Shown one piece after another: positions 45,701 through 60,700 of a stretch of DNA of 64,000 nt. Every line of letters starts with the position of its first letter. The first letter of the stretch is position 1. The translations under genes were made by a program, and so were the position numbers. The notes beneath the pieces were generated by a model that worked only from the letters and a program-made list of their open reading frames with translations, made no database searches and was not told where the DNA came from. Origin of the DNA: Antedon mediterranea (Eukaryota > Echinodermata > Crinoidea > Comatulida > Antedonidae); contig NC_092673.1 of the NCBI RefSeq assembly GCF_964355755.1, positions 33,675,648 to 33,739,647 of the forward strand, written 5' to 3'.

Positions 45701-48700
45701 TGCTTTGAATTGAATGTTTTGAATAAAATGTTTTGAATGAAATGTTTTGAACGAAATGTTTTGAATTAAATGTTTTGAATGAAATGCTTGAATTGAATTG
45801 AAAAGTCAAACTATTGGCGGCGTATGTCATTCCCGCTCGCAATTTTGTTTCAACCTCTTAGACCTAAGCCTGGGTACCCTCATCTCCTTTCAACGCTGTC
45901 ATCAATATGAATCCTTTACAGAGAATCCTAACAGACCTGAAACATTGGAATACATATTTCCGAACCCAGGTCTGTTAGGATTCTCTGTAAAGGCAGCGTG
46001 GAAAGTATGACATTTAACAAATGGAAAACCATTTTGTGTCAAGCACAAGATCTCTTGGGGCAGATCATGAGCTTGGGAGAAAGAATTCATTTTACAGTGG
46101 TTTTTATATGTGTCTATAAATCAACTACAGTATGTATAGATATGGCTCTGAGCAGTAGAGGGTAGAAATAACACTTACAGGTAAACCTTTGGTACCATTG
46201 ACACCCTTCAGTCCACGAAGTCCAGGTAAGCCCTACACATTTAATGACACAATAGTATAAACATAACAATACATTCATTTTACTAAATTATTGTCAGAGA
46301 GCTGTGTTTGATATTATAGCATACGGGAGCAAAATGTAATTTAGTTTGTGAGAGATTGAATAAGACAGTCACCATATATTTTAAAATTGCCTTTTTTTCT
46401 CTGTATAAAAAGTGTGAATTTAGTGACACAAATGCAACATTATGTTACCATGTCAAGACTGCTTTTTGTTCATCTATGGATCTCAAATTTCATCCAATTT
46501 CTTAGCAAATAATTACATAAAGGTAAATATGATAAATTTAAATAATAAAGACAAGTTAATTGGTTCTTACCAGTGGACCAGGCCAGCCTGTTCTACCACC
46601 ATCTCCTGGGTCTCCCTTTTTGCCCTAAAAAATTAACATTTATATAATGTTTTATGCCATGCTGACCTAATAAGTTGGTTAAATTTTAGCTCTATAAATT
46701 GTAAATTTCTTTCTGACCTTTTGACCTTTAGTCCCATTGATCGTTGATGGCAATCCTGGCTGGCCTGGTGGACCAATGCTTCCTCTGACACCTTTGTCTC
46801 CTCTTTCTCCAATCACTCCAATAAGTCCAGGAGATCCTTGTTCTCCCCTTTTTCCTGGCATACCGGTTGGACCCTACATTGATTGAAAGAGTGCAAGTTA
46901 TATATATAGTGAATCATTAATTGGAAACAGAAAAACTGAATCTTATTTCTACATTCTATTCGACACAAGGCCAACTGTTTGTCAAGCTTAAAATATTATA
47001 AATCTTTATCACATGATATGTATACCTTCTGACTCTTTTACTTTACCATTTTGTGTTGCTTATTTTTTTTTTTGCATCTTCATTAAGAGCCAGTCACTGA
47101 TAGCCACAGCTAATTTTCAGTAATTTCTTTTTGGATCAACAATTTTAGATACTTTTTATTTTCAGCAGCAAGAGAGAGGCAAGGAGGAACTAAATGCAAC
47201 TAGAAAAAGTGAAGTGGTGCAGTTGTCGTAACAAGAGGGAACAATCCCCTGTGTGGGCCATATGGTCTTGTCAAAGTCTTCTGCTAAAAAAGTGGTCAGG
47301 TCACAAACCTTAGCAACCATACTTGTGGCTTCAGGGCTCTGAGAAATAGGCTATCAATAGAGAAACAAAACAGTCCAAAAAGTTTGACAAAAAAAATGTG
47401 ATATGCCCAAATATGGTAGGGATATCATTTCCATATGGGGTACATCATCATTTCCATGCAGTGACATCACCATTTTTTGTCATATAAAGTTTGATATTGT
47501 AAATACGGTATATAATTTGAATAATCGCTCTTACTGGTATCCCATAGCCTGCATAGCCAGGTTCTCCGTCTAGACCGGGCAGGCCCTAGAAAAACAAAAC
47601 AAAACAAGTTATATTACTTTTATCCCTTTGTCATAAAAAAAAAACCAATTAATATAGCAAAAACTCTTAAGTTAAAACTTGTCTCCAGATAATTGTTTTC
47701 TTTTGGAGAGAAAAATCTGGATCATAATTTTAAATCATATAAATGTTAAAAATTTTGCCAGAATTTTATTGTAAATAATGAATTATTTTTTATAACTTTT
47801 AATTTTTGTCTGCACTTTTTACTGCTCTTATCCTTTTTATGTATTTTAAACTGCAGTTTTATTAACAAAGATTTTCTGATCTTTATTTTTATATGAATTA
47901 GATTAGAAGAAAGGGATTCAGACGATTTATCTGGTATACCAGTGAAATCTAAAGCAGAATCTATAGAATTGCTGATCAGTAAAAAGGGACATAAAAGATG
48001 AATTGAATTGAGATTGTTAGAATTTGAACTACACATTCGTAATAGGAAAAGAATCATAGCCTCTACAATAGGTCAAAAAGTTAGGATTAAAACCATGGCC
48101 AAAAATGGGAAGTTACTGTAATTTGCATAATGCCGTCGGTCTGGTAACAATTAATTGGCTAAAGAAGGATCGTTTGACTAACCCATGATACTTTACTTGT
48201 GATTCTGTGGATTTTGACAAGTGGATATTTACGTATATTGTATCAGACACAAAGGAAAGTTGTGACTTCCTTGATAACTTGAGTCACTTGAGAATTTGTA
48301 TTAATTTCTCAGCCTTTCTTTAAAAAGATACCCATCTCAAAAGATATTGATATTGTTATTAAAAAAATGTATTAATATTCACTTCAGGCACAGATCCAAA
48401 AAACTAACATAAGGCGGAGGAGCATTTGTATGAAATATCTATGCAATAATAACGATATTATTGATAAAAAATCAATCATATGTTATTGTTAGAGAAGAGG
48501 AAATATATTAGAAGACGAGCTAAGGATGTACCCCATTCCCTTCTGAATCTACCCTAGTTTCATTGATTTTTTTTTTCATTGTTTTCTTGAAATCCTTAAA
48601 AATCTTTTTATTTATATAGCTCTAAACATACATTGTCTGTTGATGAAATAGAAACTAATTGTAGTAAACCTACGTACACTTTCACCAGGTTCACCTTTGA

Positions 48701-51700
48701 CTCCTTTTACTCCAGGTCTTCCGGTGTATCCTCTACGACCTGGATGTCCATCAAACCCCTGCTCATTTGATTCACCCTGAGTTTAAAAAAACACAATGAT
48801 AAATAAATGGAATACACATCAGCAGTTTTTATGTGGCATAACTGTGAGTTTAAATCAAAACAATAACATTCTTCTATTTTGTATGAAATTGACTGTTCAA
48901 ACAAATTGATCATAAATTAAAGGTAAGCATCAATAAAGGAAAGCACTGGTCAGCACTGGACGGAGAAAGCTAGCACTGACCGCCACTTGGGTCCAACAGT
49001 ATAAACATTTCATTTTTTTTTAAAGAAAATAAACATACAATTGAAAGGTGCAGTTGTTTGAATTCAGATTCTGTTCACCAAATATATTCAATTTTAGCAA
49101 TTATCAAAAAAAGAAGAAAAGAAATTACACTCCACAAGCAAGCAGCTTAAAAGTACTTTATTGAAACCTCAGACTCTAAAAAAGTGATTTTTTTTTTCAT
49201 ACCTTTTCTCCTGGTGCGCCAGGCACACCCATCATTCCAGGCGGACCATCCATTCCCTAAATGAACATCAAATGAAAGAAATTATTAGTTAAATCTCCCT
49301 TAACCTGGATGCTTTCCCAAATATCTGGTTGTCAGAAACTGTATTCAGAGTATATTAAATGGTACAGTCATGAAGTAAAAAATTCTAGTCTTAGGAATGT
49401 GGATTCAAATTTGGATTCAAATTATAATAAACCACAAGCTTAGAAAACAAATTGCACTTTACATTTTTTTTCTGTATTCAGTAAATTCTATATGTCAGAT
49501 TTTGCAAAGTTAAACCAAAAATATAATAATGTATATAGATTAATATACTTTATACATTAAATTATAATTTAATATTACTCACATTTTCTCCTTTCATACC
49601 ATTTACTCCTTTGATTCCTTTAATTCCAGGGTGTCCAACTAGTCCTACCTTACCTGGGCCACCTGCTGGGCCATTATTACCCTTAAACCCCTATAATTAA
49701 ATCAGAACATCTGTGAAAAGGTACTATAAACTATTAAAGTACTAGAAGAAACAATTTAGATGCCAATCAACCCATCAATCAATAACCAACCAATCATTGA
49801 CTACTACTAAATCAATTAATCACCAATTGATCATTTAACAATAAATCGTGAATTAATGAATCTTTCAATCAATGAATCTATCAATCAATGAATTTATCAA
49901 TAATCAATTACCAATCAATTAATATATCACCAATAAATAATAATAAGTAGGAAGTGTTTTCTGTAAAACTCATTAATCATATCATACAACACAAATGTAA
50001 CAAGACATGTAATGTTGAGGTTATATTACAGAAATTATTCAACTAAAAAAAACATTCAGAAATGTATTTAAAACATTATTTTAACAAAATGTTTACTTAT
50101 GATATATCACAATACTTTCTTCACTTGAGGAGACAATCTTAATGACATATGTGGAAAATACAAAAAGACGTATGTAGTGTTTCTGGTTTTCAGGGAGACC
50201 ATATCAAACAGTTAAATTATTGTTATATCGATGCGTCACATCCAATGCCAAGATTTAATTGTACGATTCATATTTTCTTTCATCACATAAAGATAAAGAC
50301 TGATAGTCATATGTTATTGTATGTTATATATGTATTATTCACCAATACAAAAAGACAAGACGTTGACACAACGCAGAAAGATCATATCAATTCACAATAC
50401 CTTCTCTCCGGGGATTCCTCGTTCGCCACTGATGCTAACATTCCCAGCAGGCCCTATGTCGCCTTGTTCACCCTTCAAGCCTGGTGTACCCACAGTTCCC
50501 TGATAAAATCAAAGATATGAAAACAATTGAATTATTTTATGTTAATGTTAAAGTTCATAGGCTCGAAAAAAATGTATTTTGTTCAACAAAATTGTCAAAT
50601 GTAGTACTTTTTAAAATAAACTTTCTACTACTCTACTTTGATAAACAGGATTTGGCACAATTTAGGGGCAGCTTCTTTACAAAAAATGTAGAATTTTGTG
50701 TAGGGCAAGGAGCAGGTTAGAGCATCTATTCCAGTTGTCTAACGCAGAGGCCTGAGGCCGCTGGATTAGGGACAGTAATGGCCATCATTGAAAGCATCTG
50801 GGTCCTGCTTAGGGGTCCCAATAAGCTGGGCCCTTGGGTTTAGCCAGTCAGTACTCATAGCTGTTACACCACTGACTTCCTTTTCCTTCTACTTAAACTA
50901 AATATTTGTATCACCAAGGTTACTTTGTTGAGAATTGTTTGAATATTACTAAGGATTTTAATAATTCCCTACTTTTGGACCTTTTCCAAATTTGGACATT
51001 CATGACGTTATATTGTTGATACCTTTTCGCCTTTCAATCCAATAGGGCCTTGTTCACCAGATTTTCCTGGAGGACCAGGATCACCAACAAGCCCAAGAGC
51101 ACCTGTCGATCCATTTAAACCCTAAAAGACACAGAGTTTGACACAAAGTTTATTTATACATTATTATCACATATTACGTCAAACACTGTGTTGATCACCT
51201 CCCTTAGGAACATCTATATTTTATTTAACATGACATATTAAAGAAGAAAATGGCAGTTTGCAGCGTCTTCAAGCTTAGAATAAACTACTTTTGATGCCAA
51301 ATCTAAGTCAAAAAATTGACAATAGACTTTTTATCTAAAACTTTAAACAAACATATCTTGCCGTTTAGCTCCACACCAAGTAAAATATATACTGTCTGTG
51401 GAAATAGGTCATACAAATTGCAATTATGCTTATTATCGTGGATTGATTATGAATTATTGAATACTCTTTTTATTTAATCAAATAACAAGGAAATTAATTA
51501 TTAAAATTTAATTAAAAATGAAAAAAAATCTATGTAAAATTCATACATTTTCTGCATCTCGTCCAAATGTGCCATTAACACCTGGAAAACCAATATGACC
51601 CTGCAAAAACAGAAAAATATGAATGCATCAATCATAATATAATTTTACACTTATATAAAATCAATATTTTTTACTGTAATTATATATTATATTTTGACAA

Positions 51701-54700
51701 AATAAATTAAATTGGTACAGTGACATTTTCATTTAAAAAAATGTAATTTTAGTTATTTTGTTTTATAAAAGTATAGTATATACAAAGATGTAACGATACA
51801 CAAGTACATAAAAATATTGTGAAAAATCCACATGATGCGTCGATCTTCAGATTGATACAAACAATTATTATACGAAATTAATTTTTTTACCGGTAGGCCA
51901 TATAAACCTGGTCGTCCAACTCTTCCCTGATCTCCTTTCGAGCCTGTTGCTCCTGGAGGTCCACGTTCTCCTCTTTTTCCCATAGGACCCTTTTAAAAGA
52001 AAACAAAGTGGTAACACTAATTTAGTAAGAAAAGTAACTTTTTATTTGTACTTGGTCAGGTGGAGACAAAAACAGAGCATTACAAATATTTTTCTTTAAC
52101 GTTTTGTTTTGTTACTTGATGCAATTGTCAATCTTTTTTTATATTAATTTTATACACTCTAGGTTCACATAAAGTATTTTCAATAAGATGAAGGGTAAGA
52201 TGATCTTTTCTACAATAAAATTCAAAATAAAGAAATGACCAGAAACCAATTTAATGTCAATATTGTTAGCAGATTATAGTAGTATATAAAACAAAAAATA
52301 AATAAAATAGGGATATTTTTATTGTGATAGCTTCAGTTATGACCCCAAATTCACAATGCAGATATATTAAATATAAACAAACCATAGGAAATATATATAT
52401 TTCAATAATACACTTTTATTTCTAAACTTCAGCTTGAGCATCTGTGAGATTCCATTAAAGTGCAATATATTGAATGTCATGTTTTTCAAGTAACATTCAA
52501 ACCCAGCCAATCAAATAGATAATTCAATAAACCAAATGTTGAATGCATACAATAAAATTGACAGCATTAAGGGGTCCCGGGTAAGTCACTGTCATTGAAG
52601 ATGACATGAGTCAGGCACCTACGGGAATTGTATGCCAGTTATCAATATGAAAATTACAAGTAGCAAAACACTACACCCAAAATTGAAACTATCTCTAAGA
52701 GATTAAATATCAAATCAGATACAGGTGAAATTACTTTCTTTTGTCTACTGTTCCAAAATCGAAATCATTTATAGTCTGTCATAGTTACAGTAATATAATA
52801 CTAGAAAACATATAAATACATAAGACTATTAACAGGGAGCTTTCGATTTTGCGAACGATGACAACCAAACTACGTCATGGTAATTCATTGTGCACATGTA
52901 GGGATATTGGAACGCGTGTCCTCGCTTCTCACCTTGACACAGGTTTGACGGTTTGTAGGTCCAGACGATGATCAACGACACATAGATTGACCTGACCTAG
53001 TTCTCCCTATTAAGAGGTTTTGCCTCATGGATTCAGCCTAAAGATGAGGGACCACATCAATTTGATCACTGCGCGTGTGGATACTAACCAGAGAGTACAT
53101 AAGTGAAGCTGTTTAGGTTTGTGTATATATAACAAATATGTATTTGTACAGTTTTACTATATTTTAATAATGAAGTGCTTTTACCTGATCCCCTGACACA
53201 CCTTGTGGTCCTGGTATTCCACCCGCTCCCTAATAAATAAAACAGACATTTTAGCTCTATGTCCAGGGTGGATATAAATGTAGTAATAATAATATAATAC
53301 TGTGTTAAGTTAAGTGTTAAATTGCAAGAAATAGGTAGCTATCAGGTTGAGGGAGGGGGGGGGGGGAAGTTATGAGGACGTCAGGACCCTGGCTTCAGGT
53401 CATTCTCTCTGGTGTATACCTCTATTACAATTGTAAAGCTCTGTCTACACTTTCAAACTAGTTTGACAAAAAAAGTGTGATGTGATCAAATATGGTAGCA
53501 ATATGCTTAAATATGGTAGTGATATGACATCACATCCATATATATGGGCACATGACATTTTTAAAAATAAAGAAAACATGGCAAGTTCATGATCACATTA
53601 ATAATCACAGCTACCTTAGTGGTTCAGAGATTTAACATATATACTCAAAAGCTAGGCGCAATACTGTCCAGGTTTTGATTAATACTTACGGCAACACCAG
53701 GTATCCCAGGCATGCCTTGTCTTCCACGAAGACCCCGTAGGCCATCCTCGCCGGGTATTCCATTATAGCCATTATATCCATCCATTCCCTTAAAAAAAAA
53801 AATTATTTCAAATTTATGGAAAAATTGTAATTTTCTGGTGCAAACTACATTTTTAAGGTAAGCTATTTTGCAATTTATAAAATTAGATTATAATTGCACT
53901 CAAAATAAAAAAAACAAAATTGTTGTAATTTTTTAACTATTTTATTTTCTTCAAAGTTCATCTTGTTATTTTTTTTTTAAAAGAAAGCTACAAGCTGCAA
54001 CAGCTAGGACTACCACTTTCTAATGTGCACACATGGATCTCATAATAGCGTCTAGAATGCACAGTATCTTAATCTACACTTCCTCTTTCTTAAATGGTTA
54101 CAATGCTGAGGAAACATCTCTACCTCACCTGTTCACAATAAAGGTGAAACAACGATGACTAACAGTCCCCAGGTAACCAGTGAAGGTAAGTGCTAGGGAG
54201 TAGTGCTCATTATGAGAAAATGTTGCCATATGCGGGAGTGACAGGGGCGCATGTCTGACAATATAGATATAGTGCTCGGACTGCTATGTCGACTGGAATA
54301 ACAAATTAAGTCTGAACGCAAGTCTGGAAACACAGGTATATTTCTATATGTGAAAGTACTACACTAAATCAAGTTGAAACGCAAGTCTGAAACATAGATA
54401 TAGTATGAAGTACTTTCTGTATGTTGACAGAAATACTAAGTCTGAACGCAGGCTTAACAGCAGAGACACTGGGTGGAGTACATTATTATATGGATAAAAG
54501 GAACAGAAACACTCAATCCGGTCTGAAGGCAAGCTTGACAACTAATAGTATGAAGTACTGTCTGTATGTTGACAGAAACACTAAGTCTGAGCGGCTTAAC
54601 AACAGATACACCGGGTGAAAGCAACAGAAACACTCAATCCAGTCTGAATACAAGCTTGACAACATAGATATAGCAGTGCTTTCTGTATGTTGACAGACAC

Positions 54701-57700
54701 ACTAAGTCTGAACACAGGCTTAACAATAGAGACACTGGGTTGAGTACATTACTTGTGAAAGCAACAGAAGCACTCAATCCCATCTGAAATCAAGCTTGAC
54801 AACATAGATATAGTATGAAGTATTTTCTATATGTTGACAGAAACATTAATTCCGTCTGAACACAAGCTTGACATAACAGAGACATCACCATAGAGTACAT
54901 TACAAGTAGATGAAACAGGAAAACTAAATTAAGTGTGAACACAGGTCTACAACACAATATATAGAGTACTACTAAAACATTTCCACTACAAAAGAAAGTT
55001 ACTTACACGTCGTCCCTCTACTCCCTTCTCTCCCATTTCACCAACTGCACCAGGGTAGCCCTTAAATATTAATACAAATAATTTATGGTGGTTTTTAATC
55101 ACAAAATATAGTTATAAATGAAATAGAAGATTTGACTGAATGAGACAATCACAGTGAGTTACATTAATTAAAGTAATTAAATCAAAACAAAATATTGTTT
55201 AAAATATTATGATTTTAATTTATTTCATTTACAAAAGTTAACTTTGTTGAAAGATCTGAAAAATGTATAAATATATTAATTAATATTTATCATTTTTTAA
55301 AGCAAATTTTCTAAAACAAATTGTGTGGTGGTTTATGTATTGGAATTTATACAACACAGACTTCATATATTTTAACATAAAATATGAAAATCCTAATATG
55401 GTATTAATAAAGTACCTGGCTTCCTTTTGTTCCCTTTGGACCACGCCTACCTGTGAGTCCCAAGCTACCCTGGGGAGAGAAAAGAAATTATCATAAACAA
55501 AAAGCATCTGGTTATTGTTGTAGAAGCTTGACTGGCCAGTGAAAGGTAATCAGCATTATTTTGCAGAAACACCTAGACTTGCCGCACAACTTTCTTTCAG
55601 AATTTCTTTTTTTCCACGTAGACATTTGTATTTTTTTAAATCCAGGTAAAGAATAGAAATGACATGCCATGTGTGCCAAATTGTTTTGTTTTGCCAATAT
55701 TAAATGGCATTTCTGTGTACAACACCATACAAACTCCAATATATAAAATCTTATGTGGAGTGAATTATGGTGTTTATTAAATATTTTTGTATACAATATT
55801 TTGTAAATAAATTAAAATTTTTTCAATTTTGTATCTAGTATTTATTCATTATTTATCTATCTAACATGCATTGAAGTTTAGTTTTAGTTTAAGTTTAGTT
55901 TAAGTTGTTTTAAAATTATGGTTAAATGTGCAGTAGGGTCTCTCGGAGGAGCAGTTTTATTTTATTACTGAGAGGGCTACCCTACTGAAAAAAATGAAAA
56001 TAAAATAAAATAAAAAATCTATCATTAATTTATTATTTATTTCTTATAACAACAATTTTGAAAAAAAATCATTTTAATATTAATTAGGTCATACAGTTTT
56101 GGCAAACATATAGATTTATTGCATCAGAAAATATATTGATATTAAAATATATTGATATTAAAATATATTTATATTAAAATATATTTATATTAAAATATAT
56201 TGATATTAAAATATATTGATATCAAAATATATTGATATCAAAATATATTGATATTAAAATATATTGATATTAAAATATATTGATATTAAAATATATTGAT
56301 ATTAAAATATATTGATATTAAAATAAAAGTACAAAGAAACAACACAAACTCTAAATCTAAAGTCAAATGAAAGCAGAATTTACATTTGCAAGATAAACAG
56401 GATTTAATTGAAATGAAATTTGAAACTGATAAACAATCAAATTGAAAGTAAAATATCATTTGATATCCTGATAATGAATAATCCAAAGATAAACAAAGAA
56501 AATGTCTTTCAATTAATATAAGCCGTAGTGAAGGCATTATATCGTAAAAAACATTTATTAAAAATATCTATGTACATAAGAATATAAATTGACAGGCACA
56601 GAACTTATTCTAAACCGTCTGGTGAATTCATTAATTTAGAATTTAAGATTATGGTAGAAATCTGAGAATAAGAAAAAAGTCACCTCAACGGATTAAAACT
56701 TGAAACTTTATGCTTGTTATAACATAGAGATATTATATAATATCTCTATGGTTATAATAAGTATAAACACATTTGTTTATCTACTAAATTATTTATTTAA
56801 AAAAATTAGGAACTAGACAAAAAAAAAAAAAAAAAAAAAGATTTCTCCAAACTTTGGAGCTCTGGTTCGGACAAATTCTTTAACACTCCAAATGTCAAAT
56901 TTAGGACAACCTTCTTAGGTCAAATTTTACAACATTGGCAAAATTTTATATCATTAAATGCACAAGGAACAGCATAAACAACATTAAAAAACTTACTGGA
57001 GGGCCAATAGGACCCCTTCTACCTCGATTACCACGTTTTCCAAATTTCCCACGTGGTCCAAGTTCACCTCTAGCTCCTGGAGCTCCAGGATAGCCCCTCT
57101 TTTTCTATTTAAAAAAAAACATAAAATATAAATTAGGTCAGAAAAGAACTGCTAAACAATGAAATCTAATCTACTAAGGTACATAAAGCTCTTGCAAACA
57201 TATACAGTACAGTAGTCTATAAGTTGAGCTGAGAGTACTTTAAATGTTTATTTTTATGTATTTAAATCATACAAATTAATTAAAATCTTATAAAGTCCCA
57301 ATTTAAGATGAAATTAAATATTAATTTTGGGTACTCATGCCGCTATAAATTGTACATTTTATTTATAGTTGAACCAGAAAAAGTAAACAAATTTATTTAT
57401 ACCATTCCTTGTTGTCCTTTTGGTCCAATCTTTCCTTTTTCTCCTTTAAGACCTGGAGGTCCTGGTGGCCCACGTTTACCCGGTGGTCCAATCAATCCAA
57501 TTTCAACCTAAAATTAAACATAATATACATTATTTATTATTTTTATTTAGGATTTTTGCCATCTATTTATCAATATTTCAGCCAGTCAAGCTTAACTGGA
57601 AACTGAGAAAATTTGGATTAGGCCTCCACAGACCCACGGCAGCCAGCAGTGCAGCGCCTACAGGATCAGCACACCAAGAGACGATCCCCTACTCTTTTCA

Positions 57701-60700
57701 AATAGTGTACCAAGTTCTTTTAAGCATCTTGCCTAAGGATGCAGTTAGTATGGTACAGATAGACTCACATGCCAACCACATGCTAGTGCGATATTATCTT
57801 TGCACATCACTCTCCGGTGTATACAGCACCCGGCGTGATTCCCAGACGCTCTCCCATTCAGAACGCAACCGGGCTCAAAGTTGCTTAACTTTGGTGATCT
57901 GATGAGAACCCAGTAAACCATTGCACAAACTCTTGGAAAATATAAATATCTGCATATCTACAACTTACTGGCCATTCTGTCTTCATGTCTTCTACAATAT
58001 GATATACTGTGTATTCATCATCATATTTTAACAAATCCTGTATAAATGCTTCTGTTAGGCCTGGATATCCTTTCACACTAAGTATAAATTCCTGCAAATA
58101 AAATTGATATTTTAAATTTTATTTATATTTTTTATTTATTCAACTTCTCACTAACACTGTTAGTGAAGGATTAGGACCAACAGGTAGTAAACACCTCTAA
58201 AAATGGTCCAGTCCCAATTGCACAGTGGCTGTGTGTGACAGTGCCTGTGTTTGTGTGGACTAGTACACCGGGGCAGCCCCCTACTCGTCTCGAAAAATGT
58301 ACTAGGTTCTTTAAAGTGCACATGAGCTATGTGTACACTGGACCTACGGTTTATAGTCCTTATCCGAGAAGACTCGTTCTACCACCAGAACCATGGAGCG
58401 AGTGAGCCTTTATAAAATAAATAAATACTTTGTGCACAAATGCTCTCAAACTGCAAATAGATTGAAATACAACATATGAACCATTTTATTATATTATTAT
58501 AAGCATAACCAGAGGAGTTTGAATTGAACTACAACTTATTATAGCAAGAGTGTTTAAATGAAGGCATAACTAGTTAATAGTTTCTCAATTTTTTATTTTA
58601 TCAAACGTCAAAAAGTAACACTTCTTACTTTTTTTTCATCTTCATCAGGTTTAGATGTCGATTTATCAAATGCAGGATAATAATCCCCGTTATTATTTTC
58701 ATATTCATTATTATCCGTTATCATATCATTTTTAATATATTCTGTGATGTCATCAATTGGTACTTGAGTAACTACTGATGGTTCAACAACAAATGTTTCA
58801 TCTTTGATTGTGTAAGTTGCCGTCGTCGTAAACACACGAGGGAGCTGTATATCAGGCGTTTCTTTAATTTCCGTTGCTGTTTCCTTGCTACTTAACTCTG
58901 GTAGTGATGTGCTTAACGTATCAGTTGGATAGACTATTTCCGTTACAAGCGTCGTGTTTATATCGTCTGTTTCGGGAATACGAGTTACAGAAATATTTTT
59001 ATCTACACTGTCGGTTGTATTTACACTATGTAGTGTTTCCAGCGTTTCAATCTGGACTGCAACCGTTGTATACAAGTCTGTAGTATAACTCGCTGTTGCT
59101 AAGATTTCAGTTGTAGCAGGGATATTGACATCACTTGTAGTGGGTCTAAAAGTAACATCATTAACAATTGTAGTATAAACCTCAATCGATTCAGTAGTCC
59201 TTATTAAATCCAATTCTTCCTTTAATTTTTCCGTTGATGGAATGGATGTTGTTCTATCTTCAAAATTTATAACATTATTTGGCGTTTCTAAATCTTCTAG
59301 ACTAAAAGTTGTGGATTGAGTAGTTGGGATTACACTCTCATCTATTTCTGTTGCTATATTCGTAGTATAATATATACTTGTTGTTGGTATAACCTAAAAG
59401 ACAAACAATGAAAAATATTAGAGAAAAATACTCACTCACTTTACTGATATCGTTTTTCTCTTTATGATTTTCAATTCTAATATAATTAATACTGACAATT
59501 TATTTAATATTCGTAATCCACAACATGTTACTCGTAGCTCTTCTTCTGTTGGTACTCTTTTTGATATTCGTCGCTGCAGAACTGAATCTTCTTTTCAATC
59601 ATATATCCCACGTGTTACCAGAATTTGGAATAACTTACCCAGTGAAATCCGCAACTTAAATATTTCTGTTAGTTCTTTTAAAACCAAATTACTTAATTAT
59701 CTCAATATTTATTTTTTAAATAATTTTAATATTGAAAATGTGTGTAGTTGGTCGCTTTCTTGTCGATGCTTTTATTGTAGAACGTAATTTATTTATTTTT
59801 CTTTGTTCTGGGTTGACCAACTAGCATAGGTGTTTAGCACCTGTTTGGTCTTTCCGTGCCTCCTTTTATAATTGTTTTGTCTTCTTTGTTATGTATATGG
59901 CAGAAATTGAATAAATAAATAAATAAAAATAAAACTCAAATTTCTAATTTATTTACAATAATAAATGAAATAGTAAAAGGTAGAAAGACAGAGTAGAGTG
60001 GTGGTGCCAGTGGCTGAGTGCCTCCATATGTGCAACATAAAAAACAAAACAAAAAACATTGACAATAATTCTGCTTTAATATCCTGATAGTAGTGTCAGT
60101 AAATTTACGGTACTTACAAATTGCATCAGAGGAATTCAAAAATTTATTTCTCATATAACTTTTTTTTTCTCAACAATTGCTGAAAATTAATGAAAGGGAA
60201 ACCACTCACCTAGGATCTCTCTACTGAGACATTAGAGGGGGTGTCAATACTTTCAGTAATTTTGGAATATTTTATTTTTAAAGAGCATTTATTGTTTATA
60301 ATTTCTAAAAAGATGGGGGAGGGAGATTGGGTCGATCTACCAACATCAAAAGGTATGCATATGTGGTTTTACCAAAAGGAAATTTACATTGCATTGGTAT
60401 TCTGAAAGGAAATACAAGGGTCTTGTTACTATATTTGCTTGTAACATATTACAATTTCAACTGATCTTTGCCATGGGCAACTCCTAATTACTTCTTCAAC
60501 TGTGATACTATCAGCTTTCAAATCGCCAGGAGTATTTAGCACCAAAAATGCCATATCTAAATATTAACTCTCCTATTCTCATCTATCAAAAAAAGTAACA
60601 TAAAACTCCAATCTTTAAATATTATTTTATGATACATTTGGTATTTTCATGGGATTCAAAGCACATTCTCTCACACCATTCCGGTAGTATGTTGGCGATA

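Noticed and set aside
49745-49945. Regular CAATCAAT spacing considered as a CRISPR-like array
   Set aside because: Units are short, irregular and without unique spacers, and the genome is eukaryotic. It is a cryptically simple tract.
56129-56326. AT-only repeat considered as a replication origin or matrix attachment site
   Set aside because: No functional evidence can be read from sequence. A 16-bp minisatellite explains it fully.
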